In this document: positions 5,632 through 11,190 of the stretch, piece after piece
Layout: each line of letters opens with the position of its first letter
Position numbering within the stretch: the stretch's first letter is position 1
From: JBGTLA01 sp041744375
GTDB taxonomy: Bacteria > Actinomycetota > Acidimicrobiia > Spongiisociales > ZC4RG35
Direction: 5' to 3'
NCBI GenBank assembly: GCA_041744375.1
Contig: JBGTLA010000035.1
Span: 1-11,696 of the forward strand
Length of the DNA stretch: 11,696 nucleotides
The notes under the pieces: generated by a model
The model's database searches: none
The model's input: the letters and a program-made list of their open reading frames with translations, nothing else
Told to the model about the DNA's origin: nothing
Translations under genes and position numbers: made by a program

Positions 5632-5843
5632 AGCGGCCGCCAGATGGACTCTTCGCCTTGGGCGGCGACCAGGGCATCCCAGAAAGCTTGGCGATGCTCC
5701 TCACGTGAGGGGATGGTGGCGTGGCGTCTGCGCCGGCCGTTGCCGTTGGGGCCACCATTGAGGCAGACGTGGAACAACTCGAGAACGTGATCGGGGACGG
5801 TCCATTCCTTGTTGCAACTTGGGCAATGGCGCTTGTGGCTCAT
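5628..5843 (-). CDS. Zinc-finger-like miniprotein
   Basis: Seventy-one residues beginning MSHKRHCPSCNKEWTV. C7-x2-C10 with H25 and C27 (LFHVCLNGG) could complete a zinc site, followed by a basic patch GNGRRRRH and a C-terminal helix (REEHRQAFWDALVAAQ). I chose ATG 5843 because it forms an ATGA overlap with the stop of the gene upstream; a start at 5900 would overlap that gene by 61 bp. Function unknown; a nucleic-acid or protein binder is likely from the basic patch and Cys pairs. Confidence 0.65.
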   Translation of the reverse strand: MSHKRHCPSCNKEWTVPDHVLELFHVCLNGGPNGNGRRRRHATIPSREEHRQAFWDALVAAQGEESIWRPL

Positions 5844-6115
5844 CGTCCGCACCACTTCGTGTGGGAGACCTGGAAGGGGAGCAGCCAAGGTGACGCACAC
5901 TCCTCGCAGTCGAACCGGGCCTTGCGCACCTCCAGCGGAGGATCAACCTTGGGCCACCACTTCACCCCCTCTGAATCGAGGGCGTAGATGATCCCGTGCT
6001 CGTCGGCTTCCAGATGAACGGTGTCGGCCGGTGGCCCCGCACTCAAACGGTGAGTGCGGGTTGCCGCGTCGCGGACCTGGGCGGTGTCTTCCCATCGGTT
6101 GCGGCCGGGGGTCAT
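5840..6115 (-). CDS. Second zinc-finger-like miniprotein
   Basis: Ninety-one residues. The C-terminus holds C70-x2-C73 and H85-x3-C89, spaced like a zinc finger of the CCHC kind, preceded by a short beta-rich piece (HGIIYALDSEGVKWW). The ATG overlaps the TGA of the upstream gene (ATGA, 6112-6115) and the stop overlaps the next start in the same way. No named family is recognised. Together with its two neighbours it forms a set of tiny Cys-rich proteins between the replication gene and the packaging genes, the part of satellites where helper-interference functions often sit. Confidence 0.65.
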   Translation of the reverse strand: MTPGRNRWEDTAQVRDAATRTHRLSAGPPADTVHLEADEHGIIYALDSEGVKWWPKVDPPLEVRKARFDCEECASPWLLPFQVSHTKWCGR

Positions 6116-6516
6116 CGGACGATCTCCTCGGGTCGCCAGTGGGCGGGGACGCAGGAGGGATGCGCCAGGACGTCACTGAGGAAGACTTCGAGGTCGCCCC
6201 GGTGCCGGCACCGGGACCGAGGGTTGGTGGTGTCCTCTTCGGGGTTTTCGTCTTGGTCCTCCAGCATCCCCATTTGTGGTTCCGGAGGTGCCGGGCAGGT
6301 GCATGGGTCAGCGACCTGGTCGCACACTTCACAGGACGCTTCCCAGGGGTTGAGGGGTTGAGCAATCAACCCCTGGTATTCGCTGGCGTGGGGTAAAACA
6401 TAAAGAAGAGAAGAGTCAATGGAATTAGTGTCCGCGGGGTTTTCGGCGTTTCTGAGCGAGAGGGGTAGGGGTTGAGAAGTCAACCCCTCAACCCCTCGTG
6501 GTGAGGCGGTGTTCAC
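6112..6516 (-). CDS. Cys-rich small protein whose 5' half contains the iterons
   Basis: A 134-residue frame starting at GTG 6516-6514, which overlaps the stop of the prim-pol gene (GTGA). C62-x2-C65 and C72-x-C74 (CEVCDQVADPCTCP) suggest metal binding; an acidic stretch (LEDQDENPEED) follows. Residues about 8-18 and 48-57 are encoded by the two iteron clusters and so read similarly (EGLTSQPLP and QGLIAQPLN). The N-terminal 60 residues may be shaped by DNA-level constraints rather than protein function. An alternative is that translation begins later and the 5' part is purely origin DNA. The ATGA overlap with the next gene favours a translated frame. Confidence 0.6.
   Translation of the reverse strand: MNTASPRGVEGLTSQPLPLSLRNAENPADTNSIDSSLLYVLPHASEYQGLIAQPLNPWEASCEVCDQVADPCTCPAPPEPQMGMLEDQDENPEEDTTNPRSRCRHRGDLEVFLSDVLAHPSCVPAHWRPEEIVR
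6353..6374. repeat. Iteron hairpin, cluster 1
   Basis: AGGGGTTGA, loop GCAA, TCAACCCCT, with a further AGGGGTTG directly upstream. The upstream copy also makes a longer pair, CCAGGGGTTGA (6343-6353) with TCAACCCCTGG (6366-6376). Confidence 0.8.
6467..6488. repeat. Iteron hairpin, cluster 2
   Basis: AGGGGTTGA, loop GAAG, TCAACCCCT, with a further CAACCCCT directly downstream (6489-6496), making this cluster the mirror image of cluster 1. Confidence 0.8.
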
Positions 6517-8873
6517 GGCTTCCTCTTTCCTGGGTGGAGTCTCCGTTTGGTGGTGCCCTGGCCGGGTTCTTCCTTCTCGACGATCCATCCCTGGGTGACG
6601 GCGTACTCGAAGGCGTCCTCGAACACGTCTCTCTGGGAGGGTGAGGTGGCAGACCGGAGCTTTCCGGGGGTAAGTTCGCCGGGTTCGCTGCGGACTCGTT
6701 TGGCGATGGTCCGAGCGGTCTCCACTGTTCTCCATTCGGCGGTGCGGACGGCGGCTTCGACCTGGCGTCGGGCGAGTCTTTGGGAGGTGGCCGTCTCCCG
6801 TTCGGCTTCGTGCTGACGGAGGTGTTCGGCCAGTCGGTTGCGGACTTTCCGTGATGTCTCACAGATCGAGGAGGCGATCTGCCAGTCTTCGATGGTGAGG
6901 TCGAGCCGGCCCTGCATCACGGCCAGGACGGCTGCCACTTTGAGCTGTATGAGGTCTTGGTGCTCGTCTAGGGGTGGGGCACCGTGCTGTTGTCGATGGT
7001 GGTCACGCTGGGCGACCTCGTCTGCGACGGCTTTGGGGATGCCCAGGAGGTGGTGGACGTAGCCTCCTCGGACTTCATGTTCGACCCATTCAGAGGGCGG
7101 GATGGATGGCCGTGGCAACGGACCCGGCCATTCGGGACGCTCACCGGGTGGTGGCGTGGGGGTGGTCACTGAGGCCCAGAGAATCCGTTGCGGGGTGCCG
7201 GCGCCTGCTTCGTCGAATAATGGTCCGGCGAGTTCGGGTTGGATGCCTAGGACGACTCCGTAGACAGCCTGCCCGGCTGGCACCAGGCGTTTTCGGTCCT
7301 GAGAGGCGTTCGCCTGTCCGAGGGGCCCCGAGGTGAACGCTGTTCTCAGGTTGGGTAGGAGGGTGCTGCCGGATTGCCGTCCGGCGAGCTTGGCGAGCAC
7401 TTCGCCTTCGTCGATGAACATGAAGGCGTTGTGTTTGGTTTGGCGGTGGACCGTGATGAGCTTGCCGTCGGGGTCCGGTTCTTTGACGTTGTCGAAGAGG
7501 AGCTCGATGAGTCCTTCGCCGGATCCGGGTGACACGCCATCGCAGCTGAGATGGAGAACGGTGGCCGGCACCAGTTCCTTGGCGAGGTTGGCCCCGCTGC
7601 TTTTCCCCGCTCCGGGTGGGCCGGTGAGAGCGCCGATGGTGGTGAGGCCGCAGAGGGACCCGACGATGGCCGGCAGGCGGACGGTATGTGGGGTGTCGGC
7701 TGCCAGGCGGACCAACACAGCGACCAACACAGCGTCGGCGGATCGACCTCGGCTGAAGGCTGCACGTCGGATGTGGTCGAGTTCGGGTCTGGCGTCCCAG
7801 ACCTCGTCTGGGATGGCGCAGTCGTCGAACGTGACGTTCGTCCTGGTGGTGCTGGAGCGGTCCTCCCACTCGGGGATCTCCGAGGAGGGGGCTTTGGCTT
7901 CGGCTCCGTCGACCATCCGTTTCCACTCGGCTCGGGACTCGCTGTCGGTGCGGGACTTGTCGGCCGTGACAGCGGCGAGGAAGGCTTCCTCTAGCTTCCG
8001 GAGGTATTCGTCGGCTCCTGGCCAACCCCGGTGTCGGAAGGCGACCAGGGCCATGCATCCGCCTCTGGCGGAGTCGTGACGTGACTTGGTGCCGGAGGTG
8101 AGCCGACTGTGCCACTTCTCGAAGGCGGCCTGGACGGGGTCGCCTTTCATCCTGATTTCGGTCTTGTTGAAACAGGAGCAGTCGCCGCGGAGGTGGTCGA
8201 TCCAGCCTTGAGGCAAGAGCGGGAGGTCCGAGGGTTTCGGGACCTGACCGTCGAGGACTTCGCCGGTCTCCTGGTGCTGCCACCGATACGGCTCGCCTGT
8301 GTCGGGGTGGATGGAGGGTGATACCACGAGGTAGCGGTGGCCGTGGACGATGACTTCGCCGGCTGACCTGTCCTCGGTGGGGTGTCTGATTTCGTGGGCG
8401 AGGTCGCCTTGGGCGACGTCGAAGGGGAGACGGAAGAGGCGGTTACCTGACGAGTCGGTTCGGGAGGTGGAGACCCAGGTTCGGGGGAGCTTCCCGTGAG
8501 CCTTGGTGATCGCCTTCATTGTGTCGATGTAGGTGTCGCCCTTCCAGGCGTCGACATCGAGGCTGATCACGTTCCTCGGGAGGCGCAAGGCGAGGTTATA
8601 GTTGCCTCGGTTGCGGACCCAGGCGGCGAGCTGGTCGTCGTCCGGCCACCGATCAGCGTTTTCCCAACCTGTGAAACCGGCGGGTACTGGGTCCTTGTCG
8701 AGGGGCTTGCGTCTCGAGCCGACAGGGATGGGTCCCGGCCAGCCTGCCGTCCGATACCGGAAGGCGGCTGTGCCGTAAGGCCGTGGGGTAGAATCTGGAT
8801 TGTCGGTGGCGACCGGTAATGATGCCGCTCCCCGGGGTTCCTGGGGGGCGGTGTTGTTTGTGGGGGGACTCAT
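6513..8873 (-). CDS. Primase-polymerase/ATPase replication protein
   Basis: This 786-residue protein should prime and unwind the element's DNA. Residues about 30-230 are a prim-pol domain (bifunctional primase/polymerase type): YGTAAFRY, the catalytic pair in SLDVDAW (D106, D108), SGNRLFRLP, and GHRYLVVSPSIHPDTGEPYRW near 178-198. A linker with CSCF follows. Residues about 365-570 are a P-loop ATPase with Walker A GPPGAGKSS (418-426) and Walker B FMFIDEGE (484-491), similar to DUF3987/RepA-like helicases. The C-terminus (about 700-780) looks like a winged helix, probably the origin-binding part. ATG 8873 forms an ATGA overlap with the HTH gene upstream. Same fusion logic as satellite Pri-Rep proteins; intact. 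Confidence 0.9.
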   Translation of the reverse strand: MSPPTNNTAPQEPRGAASLPVATDNPDSTPRPYGTAAFRYRTAGWPGPIPVGSRRKPLDKDPVPAGFTGWENADRWPDDDQLAAWVRNRGNYNLALRLPRNVISLDVDAWKGDTYIDTMKAITKAHGKLPRTWVSTSRTDSSGNRLFRLPFDVAQGDLAHEIRHPTEDRSAGEVIVHGHRYLVVSPSIHPDTGEPYRWQHQETGEVLDGQVPKPSDLPLLPQGWIDHLRGDCSCFNKTEIRMKGDPVQAAFEKWHSRLTSGTKSRHDSARGGCMALVAFRHRGWPGADEYLRKLEEAFLAAVTADKSRTDSESRAEWKRMVDGAEAKAPSSEIPEWEDRSSTTRTNVTFDDCAIPDEVWDARPELDHIRRAAFSRGRSADAVLVAVLVRLAADTPHTVRLPAIVGSLCGLTTIGALTGPPGAGKSSGANLAKELVPATVLHLSCDGVSPGSGEGLIELLFDNVKEPDPDGKLITVHRQTKHNAFMFIDEGEVLAKLAGRQSGSTLLPNLRTAFTSGPLGQANASQDRKRLVPAGQAVYGVVLGIQPELAGPLFDEAGAGTPQRILWASVTTPTPPPGERPEWPGPLPRPSIPPSEWVEHEVRGGYVHHLLGIPKAVADEVAQRDHHRQQHGAPPLDEHQDLIQLKVAAVLAVMQGRLDLTIEDWQIASSICETSRKVRNRLAEHLRQHEAERETATSQRLARRQVEAAVRTAEWRTVETARTIAKRVRSEPGELTPGKLRSATSPSQRDVFEDAFEYAVTQGWIVEKEEPGQGTTKRRLHPGKRKP

Positions 8874-9082
8874 CCGATGGCCACCGGGCGCTGGGTCTCC
8901 CACCATTCATCGAGATCGCTTCGTCTCCAGACCAGGCGCTTGCCGACCTTCACGGCCAGGCAGCCCGGTGCTTCACCTCGATGCCTCTGCGAGTACAAGG
9001 CGCTCGGGGTGAGGTGCGGGAACAGGCGGGCGGTCTCCTCGATTCCGAGAAACTCGCTGTCGTGTTCGGTGCTTTGCATCAT
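8870..9082 (-). CDS. Excisionase-like HTH protein
   Basis: Seventy residues in the HTH_17/AlpA-excisionase mould: FLGIEETARLFPHLTPSALYSQRHRG (two helices), then CLAVKVGKRLVWRRSDLDEWW, the wing and the conserved 'RRSDLDEW' end. Such proteins bend attachment-site DNA for excision or activate the excision operon. It is the first gene of the leftward operon and its TGA overlaps the prim-pol ATG. No Shine-Dalgarno sequence precedes its ATG-ATG start, and a candidate promoter predicts transcription starting at the ATG itself, suggesting a leaderless mRNA. Other excisionase folds are possible. Confidence 0.8.
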   Translation of the reverse strand: MMQSTEHDSEFLGIEETARLFPHLTPSALYSQRHRGEAPGCLAVKVGKRLVWRRSDLDEWWETQRPVAIG

Positions 9083-9086
9083 GTTG

Positions 9087-9115
9087 TAGACAGTGCCGTG
9101 AATTGCCGGTAGTGT
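9087..9115 (+). promoter_or_regulatory. Candidate promoter for the integrase operon
   Basis: TAGACA (9087-9092), 17 bases, TAGTGT (9110-9115). The -35 matches five of six consensus bases and the -10 fits TAnnnT. The predicted start near 9122 leaves a leader of about 27 bases containing GGAG (9140-9143) ahead of TTG 9149. Confidence 0.5.
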
Positions 9116-9118
9116 CTA
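9090..9118 (-). promoter_or_regulatory. Candidate leftward promoter, overlapping and symmetric
   Basis: On the minus strand TAGACA (9118-9113), 17 bases, then CACTGT (9095-9090). The -10 is weak. The predicted start falls at about 9083, directly at the ATG of the excisionase-like gene. It occupies the same DNA as the rightward promoter, so the two would compete for RNA polymerase. Confidence 0.35.
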
Positions 9119-9148
9119 GGGCTGAAATATCAGGAATCGGAGAGCCTC

Positions 9149-9715
9149 TTGGAAACTGAGAACAAATCGGCCTCCTGGTCGCTGCGCTTCCCCCGTCAAC
9201 GCATGCTGATCCCGAACGTCCGCCACCGCGGTCTCCTCTACCCACCGCGGATGTTCTTCGAGTGGGTGCGAGACGACGGCCTGGCGGTCGAGCTGGAGGT
9301 GGAGATGACCCAAGATCGGGGGGCGACAGTACGGCGGTTCGCAGTGACGGCACCGCAGGACCAGACGCTCGGCGGGGCCGACTTCCGCCAGCCGGTACCT
9401 TCAATGGCTCGGCGTGGTGCCGAGGCGTGGCCCGCGTTCGAGCCGGACGGCCGAGGCAATGCGTCTTATCCCCCGATGGGGGCGCCTGTGGTGAGGCCGG
9501 TCCGGGCTAGGCGTACCGACGAGAGCCGGCTCCGTCGTATTGCTCGGTTGGTGGAGGCGGCAGAGGCAGCCGGGGAGAGCGTTATCAGCGGCATTGTGAG
9601 AGAGGAGGCCGTCAGTCGAGGTCAGGCTTACAACCTCATCAGTGAGGCACGGAGAGCGGGGTTCCTCCCACCCTCCGGACCCGGGCGTAAGCCCAAGAAA
9701 GGCGACAAGACATGA
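9149..9715 (+). CDS. HTH protein encoded upstream of integrase
   Basis: A 188-residue protein read from TTG 9149, chosen because CGGAGAG lies at a good distance upstream; a later ATG at 9203 (MLIPNVRH) is the alternative. Residues 1-110 form an unrecognised beta-rich domain (VRHRGLLYPPRMFFEWVRDDG). Residues about 122-173 look like a helix-turn-helix, SGIVREEAVSRGQAYNLISEARRAGFLP, of the type common in small actinobacterial proteins encoded directly before integrases. Its stop overlaps the integrase ATG (ATGA, 9712-9715). A regulatory role in integration or replication is inferred from the HTH and the coupling. Confidence 0.7.
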   Translation: METENKSASWSLRFPRQRMLIPNVRHRGLLYPPRMFFEWVRDDGLAVELEVEMTQDRGATVRRFAVTAPQDQTLGGADFRQPVPSMARRGAEAWPAFEPDGRGNASYPPMGAPVVRPVRARRTDESRLRRIARLVEAAEAAGESVISGIVREEAVSRGQAYNLISEARRAGFLPPSGPGRKPKKGDKT

Positions 9716-10857
9716 ACGGATCAATTCAACATCGACCTGATCGACCCAAGCCATGGCGTGCGAGGTATCGGGGACCCGATGGCCGCCAGCACAGTAAGGC
9801 GTTCGCCAGGAAGGTCGACGCTGACAAATGGCTGCGGGGGGAGTTGGCGAAGGCCGACCGTGGCGAATGGGTCGACCCCGGGGCCGGGTCGGTGAGCGTC
9901 GAAGAGTGGTCGAGGCGGTGGCTTGCTGGGCGGGTCCGGCTGACCGAGACCACCAAGGTGGGATATGAGGGGATTCTCCGTTCGCGGATCTGGCCGACGT
10001 TCGGGCCGGTGCCAGTGTCCAAGGTGACGAGGAACGCGGTTGCTCAATGGCTGGCCGATATGACCAACGGGGGTCTATCGGTGAGCCGAGTGCGCAACTG
10101 TTACAACGTGCTCGCCGCTGCACTCGATGCGGCCGTGTCCGAGGGCCTAGTCAGTCGCAACGTATCCCGCGGAGTCGAGCTTCCTCCCGAGCCGATCCGG
10201 GAGCACCGATTCCTTTCCGCCGAGGAGGTCGAGAGGTTGGCAAGTGTGGTCCCGGGCCATGAGGATCGGGTGTTGGTGTTGGTGCTGTCCTACGGCGGTC
10301 TCCGGTGGGGCGAAGCGGTCGCCTTGCGGATTGGGCGGGTCGATGTGCTGCGTCGTCGGCTCGAGGTGGTGGAGAACGCCTCGGAGGTGGGTGGGCGACT
10401 GGTGTTCGGTGAGCCCAAGACCCATAGGCGCCGGACAGTGCATCTGCCGGGGTTCGTGGTCGAAGAGCTTGCCCGCCACCTAGAGCACCGGGCAAAGGAT
10501 GCTGACGCCTTCGTGTGGACGGCACCGAAGGGCGGGCCATTGGGTTATGGAGCGTATCGGCGACGAGTGTGGGACCCGGCCGTCGAGGAGGCTGGCCTTG
10601 ACGGGTTGACACCACATGCCTTGCGACACTCGTGTGCGTCGCTGATGCATGCGGCCGGCGCAGATGTGAAGGCCATCTCCCAGCAGCTCGGCCACCGATC
10701 CCCGGTGGTGACGATGACCGTGTACACGCATCTCTTCGAGGGAGCCTACGATCCGGTCATGGAACGACTCGACGCCGAGCATCGAAACCTGGTGAGGCCC
10801 AAGCGTGGCCCAAACGTGATCGATATGGATGAGCGAAAGCATCAAACAGGCCTCTGA
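9712..10857 (+). CDS. int: Tyrosine-family site-specific integrase
   Basis: The 381-residue protein has an N-terminal arm-binding domain (WRARYRGPDGRQHSKAF, residues about 15-31), a SAM-like core-binding domain (about 60-150) and a catalytic domain with all expected residues: R198 (YGGLRWGE), K236 (PKTHRRRTV), H302 and R305 (PHALRHS), H328 (QLGHRS) and the nucleophile Y338 (VYTHLF). It should catalyse recombination between the 45-bp tRNA core and its copy on the circular element. The gene ends 18 bp before tRNA-Leu, and its stop codon is part of the TGACCAGGGGTT repeat. It is complete and probably active. Confidence 0.96.
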   Translation: MNGSIQHRPDRPKPWRARYRGPDGRQHSKAFARKVDADKWLRGELAKADRGEWVDPGAGSVSVEEWSRRWLAGRVRLTETTKVGYEGILRSRIWPTFGPVPVSKVTRNAVAQWLADMTNGGLSVSRVRNCYNVLAAALDAAVSEGLVSRNVSRGVELPPEPIREHRFLSAEEVERLASVVPGHEDRVLVLVLSYGGLRWGEAVALRIGRVDVLRRRLEVVENASEVGGRLVFGEPKTHRRRTVHLPGFVVEELARHLEHRAKDADAFVWTAPKGGPLGYGAYRRRVWDPAVEEAGLDGLTPHALRHSCASLMHAAGADVKAISQQLGHRSPVVTMTVYTHLFEGAYDPVMERLDAEHRNLVRPKRGPNVIDMDERKHQTGL

Positions 10858-10866
10858 CCAGGGGTT
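10855..10866 (+). repeat. Candidate integrase arm site, attR side
   Basis: Second copy of TGACCAGGGGTT, overlapping the int stop codon and ending 8 bp before the attR core. GTGGCCCAAA lies 50 bp farther out (10805-10814). See the attL-side copy at 1502-1513. Confidence 0.5.
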
Positions 10867-10874
10867 ATGTCACT

Positions 10875-10919
10875 TGCCCGGGTGGCGGAATCGGCTATAC
10901 GCGGGGGTCTTAAACACCT
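10875..10919 (+). repeat. attR: 45-bp core inside tRNA-Leu
   Basis: Identical to 1411-1455. Because the core is the 5' half of the tRNA, this intact gene is a hybrid: the 5' half was supplied by the element and the 3' half by the host. Confidence 0.9.
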
Positions 10920-10962
10920 CTGTCCCGGTTGGGACGTGTGGGTTCGAATCCCACCCCGGGCA
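10876..10962 (+). tRNA. tRNA-Leu (anticodon TAA)
   Basis: An 87-base class II tRNA: acceptor GCCCGGG pairs with CCCGGGC plus discriminator A; anticodon loop CTTAAAC gives TAA; a long variable arm GTCCC-GGTT-GGGAC is diagnostic for Leu or Ser; the T arm is GTGGG-TTCGAAT-CCCAC. The CCA end is not encoded. Anticodon-stem pairing includes one G-T pair. The integrase gene ends 18 bp upstream, leaving little room for a separate promoter, so the tRNA may depend on transcription from the element. Confidence 0.96.
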
Positions 10963-10966
10963 CTGC

Positions 10967-10997
10967 GGGGTTCTCACATAAGTGAGGCCCCTCGTTT
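10967..10997 (+). terminator. Terminator hairpin after tRNA-Leu
   Basis: GGGG-tt-CTCAC, loop ATAA, GTGAG-g-CCCC (10967-10991), followed by TCGTTT. Stem, small internal bulge and short T-rich tail fit an intrinsic terminator ending the int/tRNA transcript. Confidence 0.65.
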
Positions 10998-11059
10998 ACA
11001 GAAGTCCTAGATTTTCCGCTCTGGGAGTGGGTTTGCGGGACGGAGTGCCAATGCAAGAA

Positions 11060-11081
11060 GCCCCGACCTTGTGGTCGGGGC
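11060..11081. terminator. GC-rich hairpin between tRNA and transposase
   Basis: GCCCCGACC, loop TTGT, GGTCGGGGC: a perfect 9-bp stem. There is no strong T tract on either strand, so it is either a weak terminator for the leftward transposase transcript or part of the insertion-sequence end. The rest of the gap 10998-11190 holds nothing else I can call apart from a 10-bp direct repeat (GGTTGCCGGG twice near 11087-11108). Confidence 0.4.
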
Positions 11082-11190
11082 CTTGGGTTGCCGGGTTTGG
11101 TTGCCGGGCGGTGGTCGGGGCGGCGTTAGACGCCCTGGAGCCTTATCTGAGTTCGTGGGGCGCTGGTTGGCGTGTGCCCGGAGAGGACGG

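Larger units (their letters stand above)
6343..6496. other. Predicted replication origin: mirrored iterons around an AT-rich core
   Basis: The 8-mer AGGGGTTG occurs at 6345-6352 and 6353-6360, and its complement at 6367-6374. A mirror-image set lies at 6467-6474 (forward) and 6481-6488 and 6489-6496 (reverse), with a partial copy at 6461. In each cluster the central pair forms an identical 9-bp stem (AGGGGTTGA/TCAACCCCT) with tetraloop GCAA or GAAG. Between them, 6394-6427 is about three-quarters A+T in an otherwise GC-rich window. SaPI origins have two iteron sets flanking an AT-rich segment just 3' of the primase/helicase gene, the same arrangement. Confidence 0.65.
9087..9118. promoter_or_regulatory. 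Imperfect 12-bp dyad, possible operator
   Basis: TAGACAGTGCCG (9087-9098) and CGGTAGTGTCTA (9107-9118) pair at 10 of 12 positions around an 8-bp spacer. It covers both divergent promoter candidates, so a dimeric repressor here, such as one of the element's HTH proteins or a host or helper factor, could control both directions. The dyad may equally arise just from promoter symmetry. Confidence 0.45.
1411..10919. mobile_element. Integrated phage-satellite-like element in tRNA-Leu
   Basis: The boundaries are two identical 45-bp direct repeats, with the integrase gene ending 18 bp from the tRNA at the right end. The content is integrase, excisionase-like HTH protein, prim-pol/ATPase replication protein, a probable iteron origin, small zinc-finger-like proteins, HNH endonuclease and TerL. 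I see no portal, capsid, protease, tail, lysin or conjugation (FtsK/TraB) gene. Size, organisation and tRNA integration resemble phage-inducible chromosomal islands. Carrying TerL and HNH without head genes is unusual for such islands, so a prophage that lost its structural module remains possible. The left 780 bp are decayed. Confidence 0.8.

Noticed and set aside
7141..8283. 380-codon minus-strand frame within the prim-pol gene
   Set aside because: Arg/Pro/His-rich composition typical of an off-frame reading of a GC-rich gene; the other frame holds prim-pol and Walker motifs.
2234..9082. Actinomycete integrative and conjugative element (AICE)
   Set aside because: Integrase, excisionase and prim-pol replication fit an AICE, but there is no FtsK/TraB-like transfer protein, and TerL plus HNH point to phage packaging.
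11087..11108. Short tandem GGTTGCCGGG repeat
   Set aside because: Two 10-bp copies only, in a GC-rich gap; no sign of function or array.
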